In this document: piece after piece, positions 21,940 to 33,335 of the stretch | Numbering within the stretch: position 1 is the stretch's first letter | Layout of the letters: each line of letters begins with the position of its first letter | NCBI GenBank assembly: GCA_015501055.1 | Contig: JADNYV010000164.1 | Span: forward strand, 17,115-81,114 | Length of the DNA stretch: 64,000 bases | Direction: 5' to 3' | Origin: Mucidula mucida | Lineage: Eukaryota > Basidiomycota > Agaricomycetes > Agaricales > Physalacriaceae | The notes under the pieces: generated by a model | The model's input: the letters and a program-made list of their open reading frames with translations, nothing else | Told to the model about the DNA's origin: nothing | Database searches by the model: none | Program-made: the position numbers and the translations under genes

Positions 21940-22448
21940 CCCCCTCTGCCGCCGTTAGTCACCTGGGACTCGCCGCTTATCGGGTGGCGTTCACGAAACT
22001 GATGTTTTCCGATTATCCTTTGGCGTTTGAGGTGCTGCGGCGAAGGACACGATACCGGCCGGATGGCGTTCCAAGAGCGTGGCGGCTTTGTCGCTTCTGT
22101 GAAGAGGAGGTCGAAACCGTGGATCACGTCTGTTTCGGATGTGAGTATGATGATAGGTTGATGGTCTTGAGGGAGAAATTGTTGGAGGACGTTTGGGCGT
22201 TCCATCCCGCTCTGCGCGAGCGAATCCTGTCTCGGTGTCATGGACAAAGACCTACTCGTGACACTGGCGCTCGAACCGTCTTTCGCTCGGCGTTTCGAAC
22301 GTATTTTGTCGGACATCTTTCACTTACGTTGAAGAGTATCATATGTACGGTCCCCCGTCTGATGTATAGTTTGCATGCTGATGGTAAAAAGAAAACACTC
22401 CTGGATTGGTTGCCCTGGCTTGCTTCGTGGTGGGGGTACACGAAGTAG
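21940..22448 (+). mobile_element. 3' remnant of a LINE-like retrotransposon
   Basis: The frame ending at 22448 encodes about 160 residues, including the zinc-knuckle CRFCEEEVETVDHVCFGC (C-x2-C-x8-H-x4-C). That spacing is typical of the C-terminus of ORF2 in non-LTR retrotransposons, downstream of reverse transcriptase. No reverse transcriptase, endonuclease or poly-A tail is visible, and homologous frame upstream is lost near 21,940. This is consistent with a 5'-truncated or decayed copy. Confidence 0.6.
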
Positions 22449-23795
22449 GTAATGCCGATTGGTGTCCTAGCATGAGGTTGATTTCTCTATGGGATCAGTG
22501 CACAGCGCAGGATAGCGATCGGCCTGGACGCGTGTGAGATGGGCACACACGTGGTCCGAAAACCTGTCGTCTTAACCATAAGGCGAGGTTTATCCTTCCA
22601 CCACCACCACCTCGACCAAAATCTAGAGCGAAGGATGACAAAGCTTCGGCAGACCTGCAGCCTGTTGCCGATCTGGTCTGCAAGAACATGGTACTTATCC
22701 CTTGACTTCGCCTACCGACGCCGTCCGAAACGGCTGCCGGTGCATCAAGACTTAAATGCCGCCACAATACTCTGCGCCCCAATACTCTGAAAGGAGACCG
22801 TCTTGGTCTACCACCGCAGCCACAATTTAGTACGCCGATACAGCATATTTCTGGGTGGCCAGGACTGAATTTGCTCTCCAGATCAGACACGATCATAAGT
22901 ACACGACTCGCTCGCCAAATGAAACCGACAAATTGTCTTAATCCAATTCGAGTCCTTTGCGCGAACAGCGCAGTGGTGTCTGCTGTACGCGCACAGGCTC
23001 TGGAAAGCTCCCCTAGGACCGGCGGACCACCTCAAATCCGCCACACATCGCGGAGGATGTCACGCCACGCCAACTCGCGTTTCTTGGCTTCTTTTGGGTC
23101 CCCCGCTTTTCCACAACTCATTTTTACATTCACAGTCATCCCACCAGCCATTTCCGCACTTTCTGAGAGCAGTAGTCGGCTCCGGGGCAAATTTTACCCT
23201 CAGCCGCCTTGTGACCTGTGAAATCCGCCAAATCCGCCGGCATTTCCTTCATTTTGGCCTCGAATACGCAACTTTTCGCCGTCAAAATGCATTTTTAGGA
23301 CTCCCAAATCCGCCACAATTGCCGCAGTCCGCCAACGCGCACCTCATGATCTACCTCGGCGCCTACTGTGCAGTGTATGCCGTATAGTGTGGCGCCAATG
23401 CTAGCACCGTAATAGCATTTCCTCGATCCAGATGTAGTTTCGAGATATGTAGAACATTCTGATACTACCATGTCGTGGTCTCACTTTTCGAATCGAGACA
23501 AATGATGTTGTGGCGTGATCCGGGTTCGTTCTATCGACGGGATCTGGGAGCGTGCCGCACTATGCAAGGAGGATGGCTTTGTCTGCTATCGCCAACAAAC
23601 GGGTCAATGTTACCGATGATTGATCAATCGTTGTCACTGCTTGTCAATTCATCAATGGTGGAGTTCTGCATGTAACATCGCCGCAATATATTCTACATTC
23701 TCGCTTTTAGGTGATAGCCAACTCCATTCACGTATTCATGAGTTAACTAGAGTATGTATCTGCTTACTGGAGTCTCTGTACCGAAATACATGCTT
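22449..23795. other. No gene recognised
   Basis: Open frames are short and overlapping. The stretch 23,030-23,340 is rich in AAATCCGCCA-like words on the plus strand and looks like decayed repeat rather than coding sequence. Confidence 0.4.
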
Positions 23796-23799
23796 ATAT

Positions 23800-25155
23800 T
23801 CATCCCAGGCTACTGTAACCTTCATCGTCGGAATATTCATCATCGGAATCTGTGGCACTCCGATAACTTGTTATGCCGTCCTGAGGCTCATCATCGTTAA
23901 TGCTCTCCGAAAGACTTGATGCAACCTGTGTGATTGCTCCCATCAAACTTAGTTGCTTGATTCCAATTGCAAAAAGGAAAAATCGAGGCATTGAGCTGTC
24001 AGTTAGACTATCCACAGAGATTTTTGCTCGTGATCCCTGTAATGTCCTGGTGCAGGCCTTATCAATCCGTAGAAGTAAAGTCGTCACATAGTCAAACAAG
24101 ACAACAATGTTGCAATGGATGTCTTCCGAGTAACTAGGTAGCAGTTAGCTTCCCTCTCAGGGAGTGCGGAATGAATGTGCACCCTTTAATCTGAGGAAGA
24201 ATTCGTTCAACGGCAATAGCACCCATGTCTCCCTCTTGAATGCGAAGCTTGTATCCAGGTCGCCATGCAGACTTCACAAGAGCCCCGGCAGACTGTGTGT
24301 TCACCTCAATGAGTACTGCATGTCACGCATGCCATAGGTGATAGCCGAGCGTACCTTTTCCTCCACAATAAAGAGCGCAATCTTTGGCAGATCGAGGCGA
24401 ACATTCTTTACAGAGCCATCCGCTTCACTGTCTTGTGAGTCCGTCGTAGCTTCACCCTCGTCTTCACTTTCGTTATCAATCTCAATGACAGCATGACGAA
24501 ATTCCTCCATAGTGCAACACCACTGTTGGATTTTCTTATCCGACTTCGATGCTGCCAGACCAATGACATGATCTATCCGGGAAGCACCTAGTACCGCATG
24601 GTCAGAACACTGTTCATCCAGAGCGGTGTTAGAGACAAACCTTTGTCGACAGAATCCTTGTAGTAATGCTGATAAAATATCTGCACTGTATAATCATGTT
24701 TTCGCAAGGCTTTGCGAAAGTCGTTGTCCGTCGAGGAGGGAGTCGAGAGATTATCACCGTCGAGTTCGTCTTGTAGATGCATATTGAGATGGTTGACCAC
24801 AGGAACAAGGAGCTTTGAGTGACAATTGAGGCTGGTAGCGATTATTAGAGCTACTGCTATCACTGCATGAGAGAAGAACACACGCTACCGATGCCTCGTT
24901 GTGTAAAGTAACAGGCCCACTAGGAATGCACTCCCGAACGTCGGGCATTTCTTTCAGTACGTCATGACATCGACTGGCTAGGTCGTCATCAATTATGGCT
25001 ACCTCTGGCACTATGTCGGTTATCCGACTCAGCGTTGCCTTTGCACTGGGATGAGTGGCTTTTTTATCCTCGAACGCCGGCTGAAGACTCAGAGGCAACT
25101 GAGAGGAGAAAAACTCGTCCGGGGTAATAGGCACAGTATTTTCGAGTGCAACCAT
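23800..25155 (-). CDS. Uncharacterised multi-exon protein
   Basis: The probable start is the ATG at 25155 (MVALENTVPITPDEFF). Coding segments on the minus strand are about 24,890-25,155, 24,600-24,865, 24,360-24,590, 24,190-24,300 and 23,800-24,130, separated by short introns. One of these, GTACGC...TGAG, is clear near 24,302-24,353. The product would be about 400 residues. A middle segment reads like HSKLLVPVVNHLNMHLQDE, then an acidic stretch (ESEDEGEATTDSQDSEAD), and the C-terminus is acidic (SATDSDDEYSDDEGY). I do not recognise the family. The exact splice sites are uncertain, but the joined frame stays open over most of its length. Confidence 0.5.
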
Positions 25156-25396
25156 GAGTATGAGTTGGATAGTGTACCAAAGGCAGAGAAACAAGTGTGT
25201 GTGTGTAAAATGCAGGCAAAAAGTGCGACTATTTATACTTGGGTCGGAGTGGGGTGAGCTGTCAGGCGCTAGCATTTTTCCCACTGCGGAAGGGTGTACT
25301 GCCTTGAGAAGGCGTGTAAGCATCATGGATTGGGCGCTTACTGGGCGCTTAATGCCAACGTGTGCATGAGGTGCATGCTAGGCACGTGATCTAGGT

Positions 25397-25403
25397 TATA
25401 AAA
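25397..25403 (+). promoter_or_regulatory. TATA box of fam3 copy 2
   Basis: TATAAAA lies 58-64 bases before the ATG at 25461. The edge of the duplicated block coincides with this box. Confidence 0.5.
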
Positions 25404-25460
25404 GCAGGCCGTTGCGGAGATGAACTTTCCATCAACCACAACGACGTTCCTTGTAGCTTC

Positions 25461-26587
25461 ATGCCTGCTGCCTCCATAGCTCCTGAAGCTCGATCTCCCT
25501 CGCCCCAAGCCAGCGATGGACCATATGAACCCACTTTCCCTCCGCCCGCGGGCATCGATATTACGAACCCTGCCTCCGTGGTCCAGTACTGCGAGAAACT
25601 TGCCGACGACGCGATCAAGGCCCGTCTTCAGCCTCTCCATGTTGGATGGTCCTTTGAGGCTGAAATCAAGCCACATGCTCGCGCTCGCGCGCGACCACCT
25701 AAATATCGTCGTGTGCCGCCTCTGCTGCAGCTCATGCAGAAAACGACATTCAGCTTTGAGCTACATCGCGCCCTGCAGCCATACAATCCTAGAGCCGGTG
25801 CTCAATGGTCCCAAGTATGGGTCGCTGCCCTTACGGATCGCGAAATCACAGACGCGGAACGTATCGGTGTCGTCCTCAAAATCATCCAGCCTTCCCTACT
25901 GCCCCATCCACGATATGACGACGAGACGCTCAAACATTATCGCTTTCCGGAGCACGTTGCGAAAGCCGAGGATGTCATTTACCAGAAAGCCTTGGCCAAT
26001 GTTCAAGGGGGGCCCGTGCCTTATTACTTCGGCAAGACGAAGGTTCGTTCTTGATTTCCTTGCCTAGCCACGTCTTCAAATGCCTATTCTAGGTCATCAT
26101 GCCCAGCGGCGAAGAAGCTGACGTTCTAGTCTTCGAGGCCATCGGTGGGGAGACTGTGCAATCTTGGGTGCAACGGTTTGAAGCTGCCTCAAAGAAGGAC
26201 GCCGACTTGATGATTGCACAGCTTCCCAGACTCGTAAGTGGCCAACTGCTGCTTGTAGCAGCTATCCTTCTTGACTAATTCCACTCGTAGACTCATGCCA
26301 TTACTCACTCTTATCGCCGACTAGGGGAACATCTTGTTCTTCATCGCGACGTCTGCCTGGAGAACATGATCTGGACAGCGAAGGGAAATGTTATAATCGT
26401 TGACTTTGGAGACAGCTGTCTCCGAGTTTCCGAATCGATCTTGGACGATGAGGACGAAGGTTGGAATGCTGGCGCGTTTGTCATTGGACACTGTCGCCTC
26501 GCTTATCCATCATTCAAGGTTTGGGCTGCGAATGAAGGAAAAGCCATGATTGCTGAGTTCCACATGGAAGGCTGGGATACCAAATAA
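25461..26587 (+). CDS. Kinase-like protein, fam3 copy 2 (catalytic motifs intact)
   Basis: Exons 25461-26042, 26093-26233 and 26291-26587 join in frame into 339 residues. The N-terminal 100 residues are proline- and arginine-rich. The N-lobe has SQVWVAALTD and the lysine in GVVLKIIQPS. Exon 1 ends with VQGGPVPYYFGKTK, and exon 2 carries SGEEADVLVFEAIGGE. Exon 3 has HRDVCLENMIW and VIIVDFGDSC, so the HRD aspartate, the loop asparagine and the complete DFG are all present. Of all kinase-like genes in the window this one has the best case for real phosphotransfer. The C-lobe after DFG is short, about 55 residues, as in other fungal kinase-like families. Its substrate is unknown. Confidence 0.85.
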
Positions 26588-27007
26588 ATTTAGCACTTAG
26601 TACCAATTTACCTGTAATTTGTGAAGGGCATTGAGCATGCACTTAATCTTCTGCGACCTGTCTACTGTCTCCGCACCAACTTCCTAGCCGTCATGAGGTT
26701 GTTTCCAGCGCATTGGCACCCTTTTGTCATTCAAACACAGCGCCGTGCATTCGGTTCCTTGGTTCTAAGCACCGAGGTCCCTTGAGTTTATCGGTCGTTA
26801 CAGTTGTCGCTGCCAGTATGTCACCCAGGACGATGTCGACGAAGCACCCGATGCCGAGCTACCCATCACGCAAGGTGGATGAGCTCGGATGAGACGCTTG
26901 TTGATGCCAATTGAGACGCCCATCATCATAGCCTTGTGAGCCCGTGGCTTAGCTATCATATGCATTCGTGTCGACTGGTCTCCCTACGGCGTAAAATAAA
27001 AAACAAA

Positions 27008-28207
27008 TCAATCTTTATCTAATTGTCCACTTGCCGCCAATGCCTTCATTGCCTCGTATTCATTCCTTTCCGTCTCTGGACCCTCGTCCGAGAGATCGTA
27101 ATTCAGAAAAAATGCTTCCGGGACCATTTTCAGCATGTCGCGCCCCCGCAACCATCTACCGATCATTCGTTTATGTGCGGCACAATATTCGGGAACATGC
27201 CAAAGTAATCGACTTGTGTCCCAGTCTGTCATGTCCTTCATTATTTCGTGCGGTCTGAGATCCTCCTCAGGGACTGCCGAATGGCAATTAACGAAGACCA
27301 CACCCGCTCCCGAGTCCGTGAGCAGTATGTGATCCGGGATATGGAGATCACAGTGAACAACGCCATTTCAGTAGCCGTGGAAGCTAAGGGGTATTAGAAT
27401 TTGTGTGCAGTTCAGAATATGTAGACTGACCATTGGTGCACGCTTTATGAAATATTCTGTCAGAACCGCGGATGGGATAGGTAATTTCGCAGGATGAGCA
27501 TTCTCTGACATTCATGCACCGAGTGTGCGACCTTCAATGTATTCAGTAATGAAGACGTATGCGTCCTCGTCGTTTGGCATCTTGATCTGTTGTATCATGT
27601 GAGATTTGGATTCGCCCGAATGTACAGTGACGTACCTGATGAAGCCCGTAAGAGTATGGAATAATCCCCCCTTGAAGGTGTTCAAGTTTTTCAAACATGA
27701 GGAAGTCGTGGGCGACGAGAGTGATATGATGCCAAACGCGCAGTCGAGAAATGTTCCTGTTACGGTCAGAGGTATCTGGAATCACCATGCGGGACTGTTG
27801 AGCAATCTTCAGCACGACCCGTCCCACAGAAGGCTTGGAGTCCTGGTCATCGACCGCCACCATGTCAGCAAGCCAGGTATGCGGCCTTGCAAGCTTCTCG
27901 TCCCGCAGAGGCCGCGTAAGAACCAATTTCACGTCCAGCGTTCTCTCTCTTCGGTTGGCGTCTAAACGTAAAAGTGGGGGAGGCATGCGAAGACCTGCAG
28001 CGACGTCCCCTGGAGAAGGGCACTCCTTAAAAGGCAACGTCACTACTGAATCGAGGCGCAATGACTCCTCCAGCGGATCTGGTGGTTGTGGTACACCCAC
28101 CACTTCTGACAGTCGAGGAGCAAGTCTTGGTACGATTGATATACCCGGTACGGAGAACGCATCAGATCTTTGACAGTGGCAGTAGAAAGTAAGGAGGGAG
28201 GCATCAT
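27008..28207 (-). pseudogene. Kinase-like gene, fam1 copy 4, decayed
   Basis: The start is the ATG at 28207 or 28204. Near 28,078 seven bases (GAAGTGT in other copies) are missing, which breaks exon 1. The rest of exon 1 is otherwise well kept through VLKIAQQS to LQGGIIPYSYGLHQ and the donor GTACGT, and it serves as the reference for lesions in other copies. The hinge exon has TGA in place of tryptophan after GRTLGA. Exon 3 has lost about 25 bases before HCDLHIPDH, and the DFG position is INC. A TATAAAAA box lies at 28,257-28,264. Confidence 0.8.
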
Positions 28208-28256
28208 GAGTCGTTCAGAACGAGGAGGATGATGCTCGGTCGGGTGTGGACGCAGC

Positions 28257-28264
28257 TTTTTATA
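28257..28264 (-). promoter_or_regulatory. TATA box of fam1 copy 4
   Basis: TATAAAAA on the minus strand lies about 50 bases upstream of the decayed gene's ATG and is conserved with the other fam1 copies. Confidence 0.5.
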
Positions 28265-28554
28265 CGTCTCGGGTAGCGGCGCTGACAGATATACCACGGT
28301 ATAGGATGGAGAGCCCGGCAACCTGACTAGAGCAGTGGCATGCCTGGCTCTGTTGCAGTCTTTACCAGCCGTCTACAGCTCTGCGGAATCAAGAACACAC
28401 CGCCTGCAGTTGTCCAACTTCCGGTGGTGGGCGTCATGTATGAGTCAGCCGAGGTTGGCTGAAAATAACATGCGCAAGCAAGCTTGACATCGCTTTCAAA
28501 GACTACTTTCTTTCTCGTAGATTTCCGTTCCAAAAGCAGCTTTCCCGCGTCAAC

Positions 28555-29797
28555 ATGCCCGCTACATCCTGCCCTGCCTACGAGATAGACGAGGACATTC
28601 CCGTCACTCTTATGGAGGAGTATGGCGACCGCGACTATCTACAGAGGAAATATGAGGATGCACGCAAACGTCGCATCTCTTACAGGTGGTCGTTCACCGA
28701 AGTCATCGAGAAACTCCCAATTGCACCAACTCCCAATCAGCGTCCAATCCCGTCGTTTGCTTTAGATGGTGGCCAATATTGTTTTCGACCGATTAGCGCT
28801 CCCAAGCCAGCGTCATTTGCGGAAGCGGAGAGCGCCCACAGTTCCCAAGTCTGGGGTGCGAATGTCTTCAAAGCTGACTCTTGCGGCCCCGCCGTCCAGC
28901 AGAGCCAGCCCGAGCGTGTCATCTTGAAGATTCTCCAGCCCTCCATGCGCCCGTTCCCGGATGACAGGGGGATTCGTCTGGGATCACCTGCGCATCAATT
29001 GGCTTACTCTGAAGAGATTCTGTATAAGCATATGCGGCCATTACAGGGCTCTCAAATCCCCTACTACTTTGGCACGTTCCTGGTAACTTATTATTGCAGT
29101 GCACTCTTTGTCGACTGACTCCTCGACTAAGGTGACTCTTCCAAACGGAGAAGATGCCTACGTTCTCATCCTGGAATACATTGAGGGCGAGGTGCTTGAA
29201 GAATGGGTCACGGAGTATGACACGAACGAAACCCGCGCACGCGAAGTACTTCCCGTTATGGCACGTTCCCTCACGACTTACACACAGTCGTTGAATGTTT
29301 TCTAGATTCACTCCCTCATTGATACCTTTCGCGCCATTCATGGAGCCTACGTAGCGCACACCGATATGCACATGGACTTGACCAACATTATTGTTCGTCC
29401 CGACGGGACAGTCGTTATCATTGATTTTGCAGACTGCGCGATATTGGACACTCCCGAGGATACAAAAAGACTTGTTCGTACATTGGCGTGCGGCAGTGAC
29501 AACCAAGGCTACTATTGTGTTCACAGGCTTTTGAACTACTGTCTATACAATGCGGGAGGACCGGCTAGAGCTAGGCTGGAGGATTGGGCGAGGACTCCAG
29601 GAAATGTACCCGCTGAGGTCATGTATCCAGACGGACCACCCAGGCCCGTTGACAGCGACCAAGAGAGCGATGGCGACGATTCTTCTTTTTACAAAAGCGA
29701 CGCGACGGACTCTGATGATGCATTTTACGAAAGCGATGCGACGGCCTCTGATGTTTCGTTGCACGAAAGCGATGCGACGGATTCTGATGAAGATTGA
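28555..29797 (+). CDS. Kinase-like protein with acidic repeat tail, fam4 copy 2
   Basis: Exons 28555-29082, 29132-29260 and 29306-29797 give 382 residues, nearly identical to the gene at 11.5 kb. The beta-3 lysine, the LQGSQIPYYFG turn, the HTDMHMDLTNIIV loop, IDFADC and the three-unit acidic tail are all present. The second intron begins GCACGT instead of GTACGT. GC-AG introns exist in fungi but are spliced less efficiently. If it were retained, frames downstream would be lost or translation would enter the intron, so output of this copy may be reduced. Confidence 0.8.
29687..29794 (+). repeat. Coding 36-base tandem repeat, three units
   Basis: This is the same three-unit repeat as at 12,611-12,718, encoding the Ser/Asp-rich C-terminal tail of the fam4 protein. 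Confidence 0.8.
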
Positions 29798-30990
29798 AGC
29801 TTCGGCGCATTGTTTGATACCTGTACGGTACTGTACTACTTTTCAGTAAAGGAAAGCAGTTTACAACAATTGTCATACTTCATTGTTCGGAAATTTCATT
29901 GAACGTCTCTAGGGACGATGCTATCGCAAATGGACTGAGAGTGAACTTTCGGCGTCGGCGGAAAGCAAGTGAGATGGTATTTCTGTCACTTCTTAGCGCT
30001 AACCCGTCTAGGCGAGCTTGGGTAACGAGGCTCCGGCAGTATCAAGTGACACGAATGCTCCCACTGATGGCTTGATCGAATCCCCTGCAACTCTGTCAGT
30101 AGCTGCCTCTCAGGCAGTCGGTCTGGTATATTCCTAGGACCGTCAGCTAACATCTACATGTGTTGAGCGTCCAGCACCGGTGAGTACTACGGCGCGTTTT
30201 GTTATTCCTCGTGAAAGGACAAGCGGCGACAGCCCTCTCCCTCATCAAACATTTCATGTCCATCAATGACACTTTGCATGCAGAACCCGAGACCCCCTAC
30301 CCCATACGCATCTACCGAGAAGCGGTAAGACTCCAAAGCGATTGTTATCCTTCCTTTAAATAAAACTTCTGGGAAGGGTTCACGTAAATCCCTCTGCGTC
30401 TCTCATCCCCGTCCCCGCGTTAATGCCAACCTGTGTCCTGGCGAAGCCTCATCGCTACCCGACTGGGCTTAACAAAAAAGTATACGTCAGCATGCACGGA
30501 TACCCTTCCTACAAGTCATGGCATTTTACAGCCTCATACCCTCTTCACGAGCATCAGACTGCGCCACCTCGGATTCTGTCGAGGTTGATGCGATTCCTGG
30601 AATCATTATTGGGCAGCGCAGCCGCCGAATATTCTTCATTGTCCTAGCCCAGCAGAGAGCCGTTGAAGGGCACAAGTCAACCGAGCTGCACAGGAGAAGT
30701 TCCACGGAGAGCATCAGGCGGTGGGACAGAATTCGGGGATGAAACGAGAGGCCGAGGCAGTGGCACAGGCATAAGCTGTAGATGGAGCTAGTCGATATAA
30801 AGGCTACTAGTATCCCTCTTCCTTCTTCGTTCGGGTCGCCTCACTATTAGTTAAGATCACATTGTTTTCGTATTAGTACATAGAAATAACTGGATAGGTA
30901 ACTGCATAGCAAGACATAGTAAGGTAGAGAGCAAAATATAAAGCATTAATCACAACATGAGAGCGTGTCAGAGCGGCGACTCTGGGGAGA
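29798..30990. other. Spacer with possible small gene
   Basis: It contains the MSINDTLHAEPETPYP frame near 30,258 and a 74-codon frame at 30,423-30,647 (MPTCVLAKPHRYPTG) after a TTTAAATAAAAC box. Both are conserved with the left block, but the second is broken there. The evidence for a real gene is weak. Confidence 0.3.
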
Positions 30991-30996
30991 TCAACG

Positions 30997-31990
30997 TCAA
31001 GAATAATATTTCCTTCGATGTCCTTCAATCGTTAAAGGGAGGGCTCTCTGCCTCCGATCAAACAACTCAATCCACAGCCGCATCATCTTCTTCCATAAGC
31101 CGACCGTTTCCTCCGCCACCTCTCCCTCAAGGCCACTGACTATGACATCCGCGAGGTAGATGTCCTTTCCCAAATCGAGCTCCTGACAATGAAACATCTT
31201 GTCCCCCTCCGGCGCGTTGAGGTCGTACTTCGCGTTAGGTAGCGGAAATCCTTCACGGAACCACTTATACAAGCCCAATTGCTCGCGTGAAACGACCGTG
31301 ATAAACGGTTCAATGAGGATACCCTGTAGCGTAGGAGAGGAAAGGAACGCTATGAGGAGTTCGGCAAGCGCTCTGTACATGTCGTGTTTTTCATTGACTA
31401 CCGTGAGGTCGTGGAGGAGTATGTGGACAAGAAGCGGGAGGAATGAGCGCCGGATAAGAAATGGAACGGATTCGTGAATGTCGGTACCGACGATCAGAGA
31501 GCGATCTGTGAGATACCGCACTATCGTGTTGACTGGGGCGACCGTATCATCGCTGATCATGGAAATGTTCAGCGGGATGACTTCACTCGTCATATCCACC
31601 GTCCGTACCAGGAGCCCGAGAAAATCCATGATGCTCAAGTCCTGTTGAACAACCCGATCCAGGTCGTCGAGGAACTGGAGCAGTTCCACAGCGCGCGTAA
31701 TGTTGCTACTGCCCAAAGGCAGCTCCCGGAAGAGCTCGTGATGCTTTACACCTTCACTCCGGAACTCCTCGAGAGCCGCCATATAATCCGGAGGCGATGA
31801 AGCAGGCGCTTTCGACGCGCGAGTGGCGTCGGTGAGACTGGAATCGCTGTTACTTCTCGTCCGTTGGGGGTAATGTTCGTGAAATTCCTCCAATCCAGAA
31901 GGAGAGAGAATCGCAGGCATTTCATCACTGTAATCATCGTCCCATAAGTCCGAGTAGTGAGCTGCTAGAAAGAACGATATATTAGTACGG
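30997..31990 (-). CDS. Gene Y, right copy (unknown function)
   Basis: One long open frame (30,997-31,920, 307 residues from MPAILSPSG) continues upstream through SDLWDDDYSDE to an acceptor TTTCTAG near 31,973. An additional 5' exon near 32,000-32,060 is likely, but its phase does not fit cleanly. The N-terminal 60 residues are Ser/Thr/Pro-rich and look disordered. The rest is helical and leucine-rich (MDFLGLLVRTVD, LIRRSFLPLLVHILLHDL). I do not recognise the family, though its composition resembles family X. The left copy of this gene is frameshifted. Confidence 0.6.
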
Positions 31991-31999
31991 TGTCAAGCC

Positions 32000-32640
32000 A
32001 TTGTGGAAGCGCGCGTACATGACTCGGGATCTCTGAAACTTGTCGGAAAAACTTCGTCGTCATGGCTCCAGGCTACCGAAAGAAGACGAAGGAGGATCAA
32101 TAGGAGACGGTGCATAGGGAGTTAGACGCACAAGAAGATTCTTCGGACGCGCACGAAGTCGACCTCGTAGTCAACGTCCATTCAGGACCGAAGTCAGCAG
32201 AAGCTGTAAAGTATTAAACGTTCCGCTGATGCTGGTCAGCTAGAATTACATACAGCGAGACGATTTCTCGGAGCTCGCGCGTTCTAAAGAGCCTCGTCAA
32301 CAAAGCTTACAGGTTCCGAAGGAGAACGGGGTCATACCGTAGCGAAGCGTGCCCGAGTGCCGCTGAAACTTTGCCTGTTCAATGCTACCGCCATACGGCG
32401 GCGCTTAGGGACTGGCATGATGATAGCAGAAAGACAACAGCAGCTTGCACTGGAGGGTATTTAAATACGGTGCCGGCTGTGCGCGACACAGCGACTCATA
32501 TCAGAGCACCTGGGGTATAGCTGTGAAGTGCCACGCCCTGACTCATACCGCCCTTCGTCGTGTGAATAGATACGAACATGACAATGTACATGTGCTACGA
32601 CTGATGCAGAGATCATGATGGACACACATTCGGCGTGATG
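32000..32640. other. Spacer, no firm gene
   Basis: This is the counterpart of 14,970-15,550. It holds short frames only, with a conserved TATTTAAATA box near 32,460. Confidence 0.35.
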
Positions 32641-32699
32641 GGCGCTTAAGGTTCAAGGTATTCAAAACCTTGGTATGTCGTACATTGTCTAATCGAAAA

Positions 32700-33195
32700 C
32701 GTTAGTTGAGCGGGTACCCATATAGAACGTGCCTGAATGTATACATACCTACACAGGCGCCCCGGCGATAGTCAAAGCGGTAGTCCACGATGCACGTTCT
32801 GAGAAAAGAAACGATAGACGTGTAGATTTTTTTAGCGGTCCGGAAAAGGCGGGTCGTCCTTCAACCGAAATTGATAAGACATTACTTCGAAACGCATACA
32901 TGTCCAACATTTGTAACGCAACATGAGATGATGAGCATCGGTCCTGTATATGTCAGACGGGGATGAACAAGGCATTTAGTCTAGAAAGTCTCTGACCTTC
33001 CAAGTACTTGTCGGGTATCTCAATGATGGTAGACCGCTGCAAGAGAATCATCTCCAACGAGTCACTTGGTGGAGATAGAGGCAGCCGTACCCACAAACAC
33101 GCCACAGTGAGTGTCATGACTTGTTCATGACCGTTCAAGAAGAAAAAGGTGTGATCGGTGGCTGTGCTGATGCGATTGTGATCAACTACACGCAT
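32700..33195 (-). pseudogene. Gene Z, right copy (unknown function)
   Basis: The 5' part (32,953-33,195, with ATDHTFFFLNGHEQVMTL and LLQRSTIIEIPDKYLEGQ) is open for 80 codons. The downstream part, open in the left copy, is broken here by several short deletions around 32,830-32,900. The two copies together suggest a real ancestral gene that is now damaged in both. Confidence 0.45.
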
Positions 33196-33335
33196 TATCC
33201 CGAAACCTACCCAAAACTTAGCGTGATAGCAGGTGCAGGTCTACCAGACGTGGCATGCGCCCAACGACCGAGAGCTTATCGAGTGAAGAGACATTGCAAG
33301 AAAATGAGTAATGACATTTACATTTACATTGTTGT

